Source: Sphingopyxis sp. PAMC25046 | GTDB taxonomy: Bacteria; Pseudomonadota; Alphaproteobacteria; Sphingomonadales; Sphingomonadaceae | Reading direction: 5' to 3' | Assembly (NCBI RefSeq): GCF_004795895.1 | Contig: NZ_CP039250.1 | Location: forward strand, 248,001-312,000 | DNA length: 64,000 bases | Shown here: positions 1 to 8,752 of the stretch, in pieces | Position numbering within the stretch: the first letter of the stretch is position 1 | Layout: every line of letters starts with the position of its first letter | Translations under genes and position numbers: made by a program | Notes under the pieces: model-generated | Database searches by the model: none | What the model saw: only the letters and a program-made list of their open reading frames with translations | What the model was told of the DNA's origin: nothing

Positions 1-225
1 CTGATCCGCAGCCGCGCCGACACCGTCTATCACCCTGTCGGCACGTGCCGGATGGGCAGCGATGCCGATGCGGTGGTCGATCCGGCGCTGAAGCTGAACG
101 GCGTCGACGGACTGTGGGTCGCCGACGCGAGCATCATGCCGCGGCTGGTCAGCGGCAACACCAACGCGCCGAGCATCATGATCGGCGAACGCGCGGCTGA
201 CTTCGTGAAGGCGGCGCTGGCCTGA
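1..225 (+). CDS. GMC-family FAD oxidoreductase (choline dehydrogenase-like), C-terminal fragment
   Basis: The window opens inside this gene; only the last 74 codons are present, in frame from base 1. They contain the C-terminal hallmark of glucose-methanol-choline oxidoreductases: [10 protein letters not shown] with the active-site His, then [13 protein letters not shown], and [17 protein letters not shown] with the conserved Asn. In this family the flavoenzyme oxidises an alcohol to an aldehyde. The substrate cannot be told from this fragment. It is followed within 4 nt by the stop codon of the convergent regulator gene. Confidence 0.9.
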   Translation: MIRSRADTVYHPVGTCRMGSDADAVVDPALKLNGVDGLWVADASIMPRLVSGNTNAPSIMIGERAADFVKAALA

Positions 226-228
226 GGG

Positions 229-783
229 CTAAGAGCAAGCGGCCGCCAACAATCGCCCGTTGCCCGTCAGGTCATACCGACTCGCCGGCGGGCGCATGTC
301 GATCACCTCGCGCGTCACCAGCCCATGGCGCCCAAGCGCAGCCAGCCCCTGCGACAGCGCGCGCGGTGTCGCAGGGGCGAGCAGACGCGACAGCGCGTTG
401 AAGCGGTCGTGCCCCGCGCCGATGCCGACAACGAGCGGCAGTCCCCAGCGCGTCGCGGCGCCGGACGGCAGGCCGAGCGCGCCATGGGCGTCGGCAATCG
501 TCGCGGCGCGCGCGGCGGCCGCTTGTCCCGTTTCGGTCAATATATATTCAGGGCGGAGCGGGTGGCCGTGACCGGGGTTGCGCCGCACCCAGCCGATCGC
601 CTGCGCGGCCTCCAGTGTCCGCGTCAGGCTGTCGCGGGGCAGTCCCAGCCGGTGGATGAGCTCGACGAAGCGCGCGCCCTTGTGACCAGCGAGATCGGCG
701 AGCAAGGGCACCAGCCAGCGGTGGCTTCCGAGCTGAACCAGAACGGGGTCGGGAGGCAGCGGATCGGACTTGCTTGACGTCAT
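229..783 (-). CDS. Winged-helix (HxlR/MarR-like) transcriptional regulator
   Basis: A protein of 184 residues with no signal peptide or membrane segment. Residues about 15-95 (LGSHRWLVPLLADLAGHKGARFVELIHRL onward, then a basic wing) look like an HxlR/MarR winged helix. Residues about 110-180 appear to repeat the fold (RWGLPLVVGIGAGHDRFNALSRLL), so it may be a tandem winged-helix protein. I chose ATG at 783 over an in-frame TTG at 789. It is divergent from the VOC gene at 845 across 61 bp, so it may control that gene and itself; this is inference. Family-level identification only. Confidence 0.65.
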   Translation of the reverse strand: MTSSKSDPLPPDPVLVQLGSHRWLVPLLADLAGHKGARFVELIHRLGLPRDSLTRTLEAAQAIGWVRRNPGHGHPLRPEYILTETGQAAAARAATIADAHGALGLPSGAATRWGLPLVVGIGAGHDRFNALSRLLAPATPRALSQGLAALGRHGLVTREVIDMRPPASRYDLTGNGRLLAAACS

Positions 784-844
784 TTGCAACTAAATATACA
801 AACCGGACCATCGGTGCAAGGATGCCGGTAGAGGGAGCAAAGAT

Positions 845-1219
845 ATGGCGCTCGAATATGGATCCGAGCTGACCTGCTCGATGGGGGTGAAGGACATGAC
901 CGCGTCGATCGCCTGGTATGAGCGGGTGATGCGCTGCGAACTGCTCTACCGCGCCGACGAGATCGGCTGGTGCGAGCTACGGACGCCAATGGCAGGGGTC
1001 AATATCGGGCTCAGCGAGGTCGAGAGCGTCGTGCAGGGCGGCGGCGCGACCAATGTGTTCGAGGTCGCCGACATCGTCCAGGCCAAGGCGCATCTCGATG
1101 CCGAAGGCGTGCGGCAGGACGGCGATATCCAGCATATCCCCGGGCTGGTGAAGCTGCTCACCTTTTTCGATCCCGACGGCAACGCCTTCATGTTCTCGCA
1201 GTCCGAGATGGCGTCATGA
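845..1219 (+). CDS. VOC (glyoxalase/bleomycin-resistance fold) family protein
   Basis: A 124-residue single-domain protein. It has the VOC pattern of two beta-alpha-beta-beta-beta modules: TCSMGVKDMTASIAWYERVMRCEL at the N-terminus and VKLLTFFDPDGNAFMFSQSEM at the C-terminus, with the usual DPDGN turn. Members are metal-dependent lyases, isomerases or dioxygenases, or drug-binding proteins. The substrate is not deducible here. A GGGAGC ribosome site lies just upstream. Its stop overlaps the next start as ATGA, so the two are probably co-translated. Confidence 0.8.
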   Translation: MALEYGSELTCSMGVKDMTASIAWYERVMRCELLYRADEIGWCELRTPMAGVNIGLSEVESVVQGGGATNVFEVADIVQAKAHLDAEGVRQDGDIQHIPGLVKLLTFFDPDGNAFMFSQSEMAS

Positions 1220-1695
1220 CAGCGCTCGGCTGGGCGGCTGCGGCGCTTCTCGCGTCCGCGGCGCCCGCCGCCGGCGCACCGTCGCTGGCCGCCTGGCACG
1301 GAAGCTGGGTCGGCGAAGGTGAAGCGTTCGGCAAGCCCGCGACCGCGACGCTCGAGATCGCGCCGGGCGAGGGCGGCGCAACGACGCTTGCCTATCGGCT
1401 GCGCATCGAGCGAACCCCGCCCGTCACCTACTCGGCCGAGGCGAGCTATACCGTCGATGCGAAGGGGCGCGTCCGCGGGAAATGGACCGACAGCACGGGG
1501 CGCACGCGCGCGATTGCGGGCGGGGTGAATGCGGCGAAATGGTGGACGCATTGGGGCAGCGCCGATGTCGAGATCGGCCGCTCGACCTATGTCCTTAAAG
1601 AGGGTGGGCGGCTCCTCGTCAGCGATTCGGTTCTACGGGAAGATGGTAGCTGGCACGTCTTCGCCGTGCTGCGCTACACGCGCAAAAACCCCTGA
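1216..1695 (+). CDS. Secreted protein of unknown function
   Basis: 159 residues starting at the ATG that overlaps the preceding stop. The N-terminus MTALGWAAAALLASAAPAAGAPS is a short signal peptide with an AXA-type cleavage site. The mature part (WHGSWVGEGEAFGKPATATLEI, and WTDSTGRTRAIAGG) looks like a small antiparallel beta barrel of the kind used for ligand binding. I do not recognise a named family. Coupling with the VOC gene suggests a shared task that cannot be named. Confidence 0.65.
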   Translation: MTALGWAAAALLASAAPAAGAPSLAAWHGSWVGEGEAFGKPATATLEIAPGEGGATTLAYRLRIERTPPVTYSAEASYTVDAKGRVRGKWTDSTGRTRAIAGGVNAAKWWTHWGSADVEIGRSTYVLKEGGRLLVSDSVLREDGSWHVFAVLRYTRKNP

Positions 1696-1740
1696 AAGCC
1701 GCCACTTTTCAGGCGGGCGCATGTTGCGCACAAAAAAAGA

Positions 1741-1764
1741 GGGCCGGGACTTGCGTCCCGGCCC
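1741..1764 (-). terminator. Hairpin of the ggccgggac family with A/T run
   Basis: A perfect 10-bp stem (gggccgggac / gtcccggccc) with a TTGC loop. On the minus strand it is followed by TCTTTTTTT, the intrinsic-terminator arrangement. It lies between the convergent secreted-protein gene and the TonB receptor and could stop both transcripts. The core is the same as in the tandem terminators at 4441-4589. Confidence 0.75.
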
Positions 1765-1847
1765 AGCCTTTCAGGCTCTCCCCTCCTGAAACTGTTGACC
1801 CAATGAATGCCACATTAATGTCATGTTGGAAAGGCTAAAATTGCGGC

Positions 1848-1874
1848 AATGCTGCACAAAATTTGTGCAGCATT
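1848..1874. repeat. 27-bp near-perfect palindrome
   Basis: Two 13-bp arms (aatgctgcacaaa and its complement) around a single central base. It lies between the hairpins at 1741-1764 and 1883-1920, in the convergent intergenic region downstream of the TonB receptor gene. Symmetry without a loop is more typical of a protein-binding site than of a terminator, but no gene start is near it. Confidence 0.6.
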
Positions 1875-1882
1875 TCAGTTGA

Positions 1883-1920
1883 GAAAGGGGCCGGCGCGCA
1901 CCTGCGATCCGGCCCCTTTC
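1883..1920 (-). terminator. Probable terminator of the TonB receptor gene
   Basis: A perfect 12-bp inverted repeat (gaaaggggccgg / ccggcccctttc) with a 14-nt loop, beginning 9 nt after the receptor stop codon on the minus strand. The base of the stem supplies a short CTTTC tract rather than a long T-run. Confidence 0.6.
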
Positions 1921-1928
1921 GCGGCCGC

Positions 1929-4319
1929 TTAAAAGCCCTTTCGCACCGTGACGCCGAAGGTGCGCGGCTGGTTCGTCGCAAAGCCGAGCCGTGCGCGCCC
2001 GCCGCGTTCGCGGTCGAAGGCGAGTAGCGCATTTTCGTCGAGCAGATTGTTCACATAGACCGAGATTTCGAGTTCGTCGGGGAATTCGATCCCGGCGCCG
2101 AGATTGACCAGCTGATAGTCGGGCAGCTTGAGTTCGAGCGTCGTCGCCGAGCCGATCGGCGCGCCGCCGAAGGTGAAGCCGTGGACGAAGGTGCGCGGGT
2201 TGTTCTCCTGGTCCCCCGGCTGCGTATAGCGGCTGCCGACATGCTGGAAGGAGGCGGTGACGAAGGCGTTGCTGTTCCCCGATGCGTCGATCGGGAAGCT
2301 GTAGGTCGCGTTCGCCGCCATCTGGAACTTCGGTACCGAGGGCAGGCGGTTGCCGTCGCGTATGCCCTCGATCACCGTGCCGTTCGGGCGCGTCAGCGTC
2401 GAATCGAACTCGGCCTCGACATAGCTGCCCGACAATCCGAGATCGAGCCCGGTGACGGGGCTCGCCGACAGCTCGAATTCCAGCCCCATCGTATGCGCGT
2501 CGGCGTTGAACACGATGCGCGACGAGCAACTGCCGGCGTCGGCGGTGACCTGCAGATTGTTGATCTTGGTATAGAAGCCGGCGGCGTTGAAGGTGATGCC
2601 GCCGAACTGCGCCTTTACCCCGCCTTCGTAGTTCCACAGCGTTTCGTCGTCGTAGCGCGGCCGGCCGCCGAAGGTCTCGGCATCGGGGCCGTTCGGAACC
2701 CCGCCGTCGCATAGCGGAAGGTTCAGCGGATCGTTGACGCCGCCGAGGCGGAAGCCCTTCGACGCCTGCGCGTTGAGCGTGACCCCGTCGGCCACGTCGT
2801 AGCTCAAGAGCAGGCGCGGCGAAAAGCCGGTCGACGAGGTCTTGTCGCGGTCATTGTCGCCGTTCGTAAACAGCCCGCCCGATACGAAGCGCCGCGTTTC
2901 GTCGAAGGCATAATAGCGCCCGCCCACCGTTGCGGTGAGGCGCTCGGTGAAATCATAGCTGAGTTCGCCGAAAATCGCGATCTGCGACAGGTCATAGGGA
3001 ATGTCGGCGTTGTAGGGCGAATCGGGGCCGAAGCCATTCGCCACCGCAGCCGAAGTTCCGGCGCCGAGGGTCGCGTCGGTGAAGCCATCATAACCGGGCG
3101 TCGGCAGGCGCTGGGCATAGTCGCGTTTGACGTTCGCATAATAGCCGCCGACGAGCCATTGGAAGGGGCCTTCGCCTGCCGAGTTCACGCGAAGTTCCTG
3201 CGTGAACTGCTTGACCCCCGTCGTGTCGACGAGGTTCGACGGGAGCAGGATACCCGCGTCGGGGAAGGCGAGATCGGCTGACACGCTGCCCGTGAGCGCG
3301 CTCGCATCGCGGCTGACGAGGATGTCGCGATCGGTATAGCTCGTGACCGAGGTCAGGCCGATCGTGTCGCCGCCATAGTTCATCGTGAGATCGAAGAGCT
3401 TGACCTCGTCCTCGAACGCTTCGTCGAGCAGCAGATATTGCTGGCGCTCCTCGAACGCCACCTGCGGGCGCGTTGTCGTGAACTGGTTGGCGAAGAGATT
3501 ATAGACTTCCTGCCGGTTGAAACCGTCGGTCGTAACCTTTTGGTAAAGGAAGCGCGGGGTGATCGAGAGATTCTCGGCCGGTTCCCAGCGGAGCGACACG
3601 CGGCCGCCATAGCGTTCGCCGCTGTTGACGTCCTCTGTGACCCCGCCGCCTTCGCGCAGCGCATCGATGAAACCGCCGTAGCGCGTGTAATAGCCGACCG
3701 CGCGCATCGCGAGGTTGGAGCTCAGGGGCAGGTTGATCGCACCCTTGAGATGGCCGCCGAAATCGTCGCCGTCGACGAGGTTCACATTGCCCTCGACCTT
3801 GCCTTCCACACGGTCGGTGGTCGGCTGATTGGTGATATAGCGCAGCGTGCCGCCGACCGAACCCGAGCCGAAGAGCGTGCCTTGCGGCCCGCGCAGCGTT
3901 TCGACGCGGTTCAAATCGAACAGGTCGAGGTCCGGGGTGAACAGCGACAGCGAGACGACCGATTCGTCGAGGTAGACGCCGACCTGTTCCTTGACGCCCG
4001 GCTGGTCGCGCGCGATCTGCCCGGCGGAAACGCCGCGTACCGACACCTGGCTCTGCCCGGGCCCGAGATTCTGGACGGTCAGCCCCGCGACGTTGCGCGA
4101 CAGATCCTCGATCGTGCTCGCATTGGCGCGCTCGATCGCCTGCTCGGTCTGGGCGTTGATCGAAAAGGGAACGTCCTGAAGGCTGGCGTCGCGCTTGGTC
4201 GCGGTGACGATGATCTCGTTGCCGTCATAGCTGCCCGATGGCGCGTCCTGCGCCGCTGCCGGGACGCTTGCGAGCGCAAGGTACGACAAGCCAGCGAGCA
4301 AAGATGCTCGTGCATTCAT
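1929..4319 (-). CDS. TonB-dependent outer-membrane receptor
   Basis: 796 residues, a 22-strand-type outer-membrane gate that imports a ligand using TonB/ExbBD energy. Start chosen at MNARASLLAGLSYLALASVPAAAQ: it gives a clean signal peptide and is preceded by a strong AGGAGGAGG ribosome site at 4321-4334; an upstream extension reads through repeats. The sequence EIIVTATKRDASLQDVPFSI is the TonB-box and plug start. The plug carries RNVAGLTVQNLGPGQSQVSVRGV and VETLRGPQGTLFGSGSVGGTLRY. The barrel ends in Phe (TVRKGF), the usual Bam signal. The GTLFG/GGTLRYITNQP type is the sphingomonad family often linked to plant-derived or aromatic substrates rather than siderophores, but the ligand is unknown. 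Confidence 0.93.
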   Translation of the reverse strand: MNARASLLAGLSYLALASVPAAAQDAPSGSYDGNEIIVTATKRDASLQDVPFSINAQTEQAIERANASTIEDLSRNVAGLTVQNLGPGQSQVSVRGVSAGQIARDQPGVKEQVGVYLDESVVSLSLFTPDLDLFDLNRVETLRGPQGTLFGSGSVGGTLRYITNQPTTDRVEGKVEGNVNLVDGDDFGGHLKGAINLPLSSNLAMRAVGYYTRYGGFIDALREGGGVTEDVNSGERYGGRVSLRWEPAENLSITPRFLYQKVTTDGFNRQEVYNLFANQFTTTRPQVAFEERQQYLLLDEAFEDEVKLFDLTMNYGGDTIGLTSVTSYTDRDILVSRDASALTGSVSADLAFPDAGILLPSNLVDTTGVKQFTQELRVNSAGEGPFQWLVGGYYANVKRDYAQRLPTPGYDGFTDATLGAGTSAAVANGFGPDSPYNADIPYDLSQIAIFGELSYDFTERLTATVGGRYYAFDETRRFVSGGLFTNGDNDRDKTSSTGFSPRLLLSYDVADGVTLNAQASKGFRLGGVNDPLNLPLCDGGVPNGPDAETFGGRPRYDDETLWNYEGGVKAQFGGITFNAAGFYTKINNLQVTADAGSCSSRIVFNADAHTMGLEFELSASPVTGLDLGLSGSYVEAEFDSTLTRPNGTVIEGIRDGNRLPSVPKFQMAANATYSFPIDASGNSNAFVTASFQHVGSRYTQPGDQENNPRTFVHGFTFGGAPIGSATTLELKLPDYQLVNLGAGIEFPDELEISVYVNNLLDENALLAFDRERGGRARLGFATNQPRTFGVTVRKGF

Positions 4320-4440
4320 GATAATCCTCCTCCTGGTGGCCAATCTGACGCTGGTCCGTCCGGGAGCGTGCGCCTCTTGCGATTGATCTGCAATGGGGGA
4401 CGATTCACGCGCAATAAAATTACCCGAACCTGTTGCGTCG

Positions 4441-4589
4441 CGGCCACAGTAAAAAATGGCCGGGGACCTCGATCCCGCGCCCGTGGCCCTTCCGTCCACA
4501 ATCAAAAAAAGGCCGGGACGTCGGTCCCGGGCCCGTGGCCCTTCCGGCCACAGTCAAAAAAAGGCCGGGACGTCGGTCCCGGCCAGTGG
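4441..4589 (-). repeat. Tandem 52-bp repeat, about 2.9 copies, each an intrinsic terminator
   Basis: Three head-to-tail units start at 4441, 4493 and 4545. Units 2 and 3 carry a 9-bp stem ggccgggac / gtcccggcc with a 4-nt loop, next to a run of seven A on the plus strand, i.e. seven T after the hairpin on the minus strand. Unit 1 is degenerate in the stem. The array lies about 80 bp downstream of amtB on the minus strand, so it forms a triple terminator for glnK-amtB. The rest of the 350-bp gap (4320-4669) must hold the TonB-receptor promoter; I see no clear -35/-10 there. Confidence 0.85.
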
Positions 4590-4669
4590 TTCGCAGGAGG
4601 AACCTGGTGAGGATCCCGCCGCCGCCGATTGAAAGGAGAGAGACGTGCGGCGACGGGTATCCTGTCTCG

Positions 4670-6034
4670 TCAATAATTATAGGCGCGCTCGCCGTGCTCG
4701 CCGAGGTCGAGGCCTTCGCGCTCGACCTCTTCGGAGACGCGCCCGCCGGTGACCGCCTTGGCGATATAGAAGGCGATGGCCGACCCGACACCGGACCAAA
4801 GGATCGCGACGAGGACCGACTTGATCTGGATCCAGAGCTGGCTGCCGAGGACATAATCGTCGCCTGCGGGGCCGCCGAGCGCGGCGAGCATCGTCACCGC
4901 GGTGCCGACCGAACCGATGATGCCGCCGAGACCGTGGATGCCGAAGACGTCGAGCGAATCGTCGAAGCCGAGTTTGGGTTTCACCTTCATCACGAACCAG
5001 CAGCAGACGATGCCCGCGATCGCGCCGAGCAGGATCGCGCCGAACGGACCCGAGTTGCCCGCGGCCGGGGTGACGGCGACGAGGCCGGCGATCGCGCCCG
5101 AACAGGCGCCGAGCAGCGAGCCCTTGTGACCGAGAACGCGTTCGGTGAGCATCCAGAAGAGCACGCCGGCGGCGGTCGCGGTGAAAGTGTTGATGAGGGC
5201 CAGGCCGGCCGAACCATTGGCTTCGAGCGCCGAGCCGGCGTTGAAGCCGAACCAGCCCACCCAAAGGAGGCCGGTGCCGATCAGCGTCATGGTCAGCGAG
5301 TGCGGCGCCATGATGTCCTTCTGGTAGCCGCTGCGCTTGCCGATGATGAAGCCACCGACGAGCGCCGCGACACCCGCGTTGATGTGGACGACGGTGCCGC
5401 CCGCGAAGTCGAGCGCGCCCCAGCCGAAGATCAGGCCGGTCGAGGCATCGTCGCCGCCGAGATACCAGACCATATGCGCGATCGGGTAATAGACGATGGT
5501 CAGCCAGACGATCGCGAAGACCATCACCGCCGAGAATTTCATCCGCTCGACGAGGCCGCCGAGCACCAGCGCGACGGTGATCGCCGAGAAGGTCATCTGG
5601 AAGGCAATGAACACGAATTCGGGGATGACGACACCATCGGTGAAGGTCGCGACGGTCGAATCCGCTGTCACGCCGGCGAGAAACGTCTTTCCGGCCGAGA
5701 TGAATTGGTTGGCGTCGCCGCCGAAGGCGAGGCTGTAGCCGTACATGACCCAGAGGATCATCGCGAGCGCCGCGACCGCGAGCACCTGCGTGAGGACCGA
5801 AGCCATATTCTTCGTGCGGACGAGCCCGCCGTAGAATAGCGCGAGGCCAGGAACGATCATCGCCATGACGAGCACGGTGGAAATCATCATCCAGGCGGTG
5901 TCACCCTTGTCGGCTGTCGGCGCGGCGGCCTCTGCGACGGCGGGCGCCGCTTCTTGGGCCCAGGCGGGCAGCGCGGCGAACAGCGAGAGGCCGACGGCCC
6001 CGGCGCTCGCCGCAATCTTGTTTGCGAACGTCAT
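4670..6034 (-). CDS. amtB: Ammonium transporter AmtB
   Basis: 454 residues: a cleavable signal peptide (first 28 residues, ending AWAQ), then eleven hydrophobic helices typical of the Amt/Rh channel. Diagnostic motifs seen: FYGGLVRTKN, the first pore His in VHINAGVAALVGG and the second in FGIHGLGGIIGS. It conducts ammonium/ammonia across the inner membrane. Start at 6034 is favoured by AAGGGGG seven bases upstream; an alternative ATG at 6052 would overlap the glnK stop. It lies 17 nt after glnK, the classic operon in which GlnK plugs the channel when nitrogen is plentiful. It ends in front of the triple terminator. Confidence 0.96.
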   Translation of the reverse strand: MTFANKIAASAGAVGLSLFAALPAWAQEAAPAVAEAAAPTADKGDTAWMMISTVLVMAMIVPGLALFYGGLVRTKNMASVLTQVLAVAALAMILWVMYGYSLAFGGDANQFISAGKTFLAGVTADSTVATFTDGVVIPEFVFIAFQMTFSAITVALVLGGLVERMKFSAVMVFAIVWLTIVYYPIAHMVWYLGGDDASTGLIFGWGALDFAGGTVVHINAGVAALVGGFIIGKRSGYQKDIMAPHSLTMTLIGTGLLWVGWFGFNAGSALEANGSAGLALINTFTATAAGVLFWMLTERVLGHKGSLLGACSGAIAGLVAVTPAAGNSGPFGAILLGAIAGIVCCWFVMKVKPKLGFDDSLDVFGIHGLGGIIGSVGTAVTMLAALGGPAGDDYVLGSQLWIQIKSVLVAILWSGVGSAIAFYIAKAVTGGRVSEEVEREGLDLGEHGERAYNY

Positions 6035-6051
6035 AGTTTCCCCCTTCGTCA

Positions 6052-6462
<411 letters not shown>

Positions 6463-6568
6463 TTAACATTTTGTGACGGTTTTGGAGTCGCGGACGCACC
6501 AGATCGTGCGTTCGGTGGGCAGGCGAGGCAGTGCTTTGCCTAAATTTTAGGCAGCAGCGGCGGGCGGA

Positions 6569-7267
6569 CTAGGACGCCTTCGTAAATCGCGCCCAGATGG
6601 GCAAATGATCCGACGCGCGCGCCGCGAGCGCGCTGCGGTGGACGCCCGCCTCGACCGCTTCGAGGTCGGGGGTGGCGAAAATCCGGTCGAGCTTCGCGAC
6701 GGGGCGGCGGCTGTGAAAGCTGTGGCCGGTGTCGACGAGGCGGTGCTGCGCGCCGAAATCGGCCAGGCATCCTCCCGTCGCGCGCCATTCGTTGCAGTCG
6801 CCCATCAGGATCGTCGGCAAGGGCTCGCCCTCGGCGACATGGTTCAGGATCGCGCGCGCCTGCTGGCGGCGGCGGAGCCCCGAAATGTCGAGGTGCATGC
6901 CCACGACGCGGAGCCGCGTGTCGCCGATGCGCACCGTCGCCGCGACGGCTCCTCGGGGTTCGAGCGTCGGCAGGTGGAGCGCATGGCTTTCCTCGACCTC
7001 GGCGCCCTTGCGGACGAGCAGCGCATTGCCGTGCCAGCCGATCGCATAGGGGCGCCCGCTGAGCAGGTCGACGGGGACATAATCGCTATGATCCGCGAAC
7101 ATGTGCGGCGGGATCGCGCTCGCGCGCGTCCCGAAACGCCGGTCGGCTTCCTGCAGCGCGACGATATCGGCGTCGAGCTCGCCGAGCACCGAGAGCACCC
7201 GGCCGGGGTCGCGGCGGCGATCGAGCCCGATGCCCTTGCGCATATTGTAACTGGCGACCTTGATCAT
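6569..7267 (-). CDS. Endonuclease/exonuclease/phosphatase (EEP) family hydrolase
   Basis: 232 residues with the DNase I-like EEP fold. Motifs: KVASYNMRKGIG at the start, IVALQEADRRFG (catalytic Glu), VVGMHLD, ILMGDCNEW (Asp/Asn pair), and the final ARASDHLPIWARF with the catalytic Asp-His. These are Mg-dependent phosphodiesterases or phosphatases. No signal peptide, so probably cytoplasmic; the substrate is open. It is the last gene of a tight minus-strand group (8079 to 6569) and starts 18 nt after the DUF2007 gene. Confidence 0.85.
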   Translation of the reverse strand: MIKVASYNMRKGIGLDRRRDPGRVLSVLGELDADIVALQEADRRFGTRASAIPPHMFADHSDYVPVDLLSGRPYAIGWHGNALLVRKGAEVEESHALHLPTLEPRGAVAATVRIGDTRLRVVGMHLDISGLRRRQQARAILNHVAEGEPLPTILMGDCNEWRATGGCLADFGAQHRLVDTGHSFHSRRPVAKLDRIFATPDLEAVEAGVHRSALAARASDHLPIWARFTKAS

Positions 7268-7285
7268 GACGTGCTTTTCAAGCGC

Positions 7286-7516
7286 TCAGGCCGCGTTTCC
7301 GTTCCCGCCGCCCTCGAATTCGGCGACCAGCGCCCGCGCTTCGGCAAGGTCTTCGTCGAGCACCATGATACGGACGGGGATGAGCAGGCCGACGCTTTCG
7401 GCGATGTTCATGCCCGCGTCGAAGCAGACGGCATGGACCCCCGCGCTCTCGAGCCGGCCGCGCAGTAATTCGGCTTCGGCGCCATTGGGAAGCCGGACAA
7501 GCTCGACGAGCGGCAT
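7286..7516 (-). CDS. DUF2007-like small protein
   Basis: 76 residues. MPLVELVRLPNGAEAELLRGRLESAGVHAVCFD followed by a VPVRIMV-type strand and a helix (LAEARALVAEF) matches the DUF2007 'putative signal transducing protein' pattern. This is a small ferredoxin-like domain that in other proteins accompanies membrane transporters. The start overlaps the stop of the preceding gene (TGATG), implying translational coupling. No activity can be assigned. Confidence 0.7.
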   Translation of the reverse strand: MPLVELVRLPNGAEAELLRGRLESAGVHAVCFDAGMNIAESVGLLIPVRIMVLDEDLAEARALVAEFEGGGNGNAA

Positions 7517-8079
7517 CAGGCGTCGCCCGTTATGAAACGATCGGTCGGGCGCGTCGGCAGGCCGTCGATGCTCCGGTCGCGTTCCTTGAATTTCTCGACC
7601 CACAGGGCGCGGTCGGCCTGGCGGTGATATTTCTGCAGCGTGTCGCGTTCGTGTTGCAATTCCATCATCGGCACACCCCAGCCGCAGCTCGTCTGCACGC
7701 TTTCGACGTCGATCACGAAAATCTGGCGCGTGCCGGGAAGCAGCGTGAAATGGGTGGCGAGCGCGTCCCATTCCCCGTCTTGCGGCAACACCGGGCGGCC
7801 GCGGCCATAGATACGCAGGATCAGCGCGCTGCGATCGAAGGCGCAGAACATGATCGTGATGCGCCCGTCGGCGGCGAGGTGCGCGTGGGTTTCGTTTCCC
7901 GATCCGCCGAGGTCGAGATAGGCGACCTGATTTTCGGAAAGGACGCGGAAACTGTCGGCATAGCCCTTTGGCGACAGGTTGATCCGGCCGTCGGCGGCGG
8001 CGGTCGCGGTGAAAAAGACCGGCTGCTTCGCGATGAAGGCGATATGCTTTTCGGTCAGCGTATCGGTGAATTCGGCCAT
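7516..8079 (-). CDS. Pyridoxamine 5'-phosphate oxidase-family (FMN-binding split barrel) protein
   Basis: 187 residues. FTDTLTEKHIAFIAKQPVFFTATAAADGRINLSPKGYADSF is the start of the flavin-reductase-like split barrel of the PPOX family, and RITIMFCAFDRSALILRIYGRGR supplies the following strands. The family includes true PNPOx enzymes and many FMN- or F420-binding oxidoreductases. This is the short form, without the PNPOx C-terminal dimerisation region, so it is unlikely to be PdxH. Start ATG at 8079. Confidence 0.82.
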   Translation of the reverse strand: MAEFTDTLTEKHIAFIAKQPVFFTATAAADGRINLSPKGYADSFRVLSENQVAYLDLGGSGNETHAHLAADGRITIMFCAFDRSALILRIYGRGRPVLPQDGEWDALATHFTLLPGTRQIFVIDVESVQTSCGWGVPMMELQHERDTLQKYHRQADRALWVEKFKERDRSIDGLPTRPTDRFITGDA

Positions 8080-8107
8080 GGCTGTTCTCCGGTTCGCGCC
8101 CGCCCTA

Positions 8108-8683
8108 TCACCAATTCTTTCCTTCTTCTATCGCGGCTTCCTCGTCGGGCCGGGTCGCGCGGCCGAGGGCTTCGTTGCGATGCGGGAAGCGGCCGAAGCG
8201 GTCGACGATGTCGAAATGTTTCTTGGCGTAATCCTGGAACATCGGGTCGTCGAACGCCGCGAACAGGCGCAGCGATTCGCGCTGGTCGCCGAGATCCTCG
8301 CTGTGCTGGAAGGGCAGGCAGGCGAACTGGCGGCGCTCGTCGGGCCAGCCCTCGTGCCAGCCGCGCGCGACGATGCCATGCGCGATCGCGCGGGCGAGGC
8401 TGTCGGTCGCGAAGGCGTCGGCGTGGCCGCGATAGATGTTGCGCGGCACCTGATCGAACAGGATCGTCGCCGCGAGCGCGGTGTCGGGTTCGGTCAGAAA
8501 GGCCTCGGCGGGCTGCGAACGGAGGGCCTCGTGCCAGCCTTCGGCAAGATCGCGGACCTCGGCATCGAAATCGGGGCCGCCGCCGTACCAGTCGTCCATG
8601 CCATGGTCGTCGAACCAGAAGGCGAGCAGTTGCTTGGCCCAGTCGGCGGGGGGAGGGGCGGGCGCTTGGGAATCACTTGTCAT
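8108..8683 (-). CDS. DUF924 family protein
   Basis: 191 residues, all-helical, cytoplasmic. The recognisable signature is LLAFWFDDHGMDDWYGGGPDFDAEVRD near the N-terminus, ILFDQVPRNIYRGHADAFATD in the middle and FACLPFQHSEDLGDQ later, all typical of DUF924 (a TPR-like fold of unknown activity). The ATG at 8683 lies inside a dispersed repeat element (8679-8706). The in-frame upstream reading to 8707 is entirely repeat sequence, so 8683 is preferred. Confidence 0.8.
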   Translation of the reverse strand: MTSDSQAPAPPPADWAKQLLAFWFDDHGMDDWYGGGPDFDAEVRDLAEGWHEALRSQPAEAFLTEPDTALAATILFDQVPRNIYRGHADAFATDSLARAIAHGIVARGWHEGWPDERRQFACLPFQHSEDLGDQRESLRLFAAFDDPMFQDYAKKHFDIVDRFGRFPHRNEALGRATRPDEEAAIEEGKNW

Positions 8684-8706
8684 TGCGAGCGCAGCCAAGC
8701 AATCCA
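8679..8706. repeat. Dispersed 'cattgcgagcg...caatcc' repeat element
   Basis: The stretch matches the well-known bacterial intergenic element with the pattern gtcattgcgagcg-n-agc-aagcaatcca, frequent in sphingomonad genomes. Here it provides the start codon of the DUF924 gene on the minus strand. Confidence 0.6.
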
Positions 8707-8752
8707 TAGCGGTTTGCGCAACCCTGGATAGCTTAGCTGTGCGCTCGCGAAG

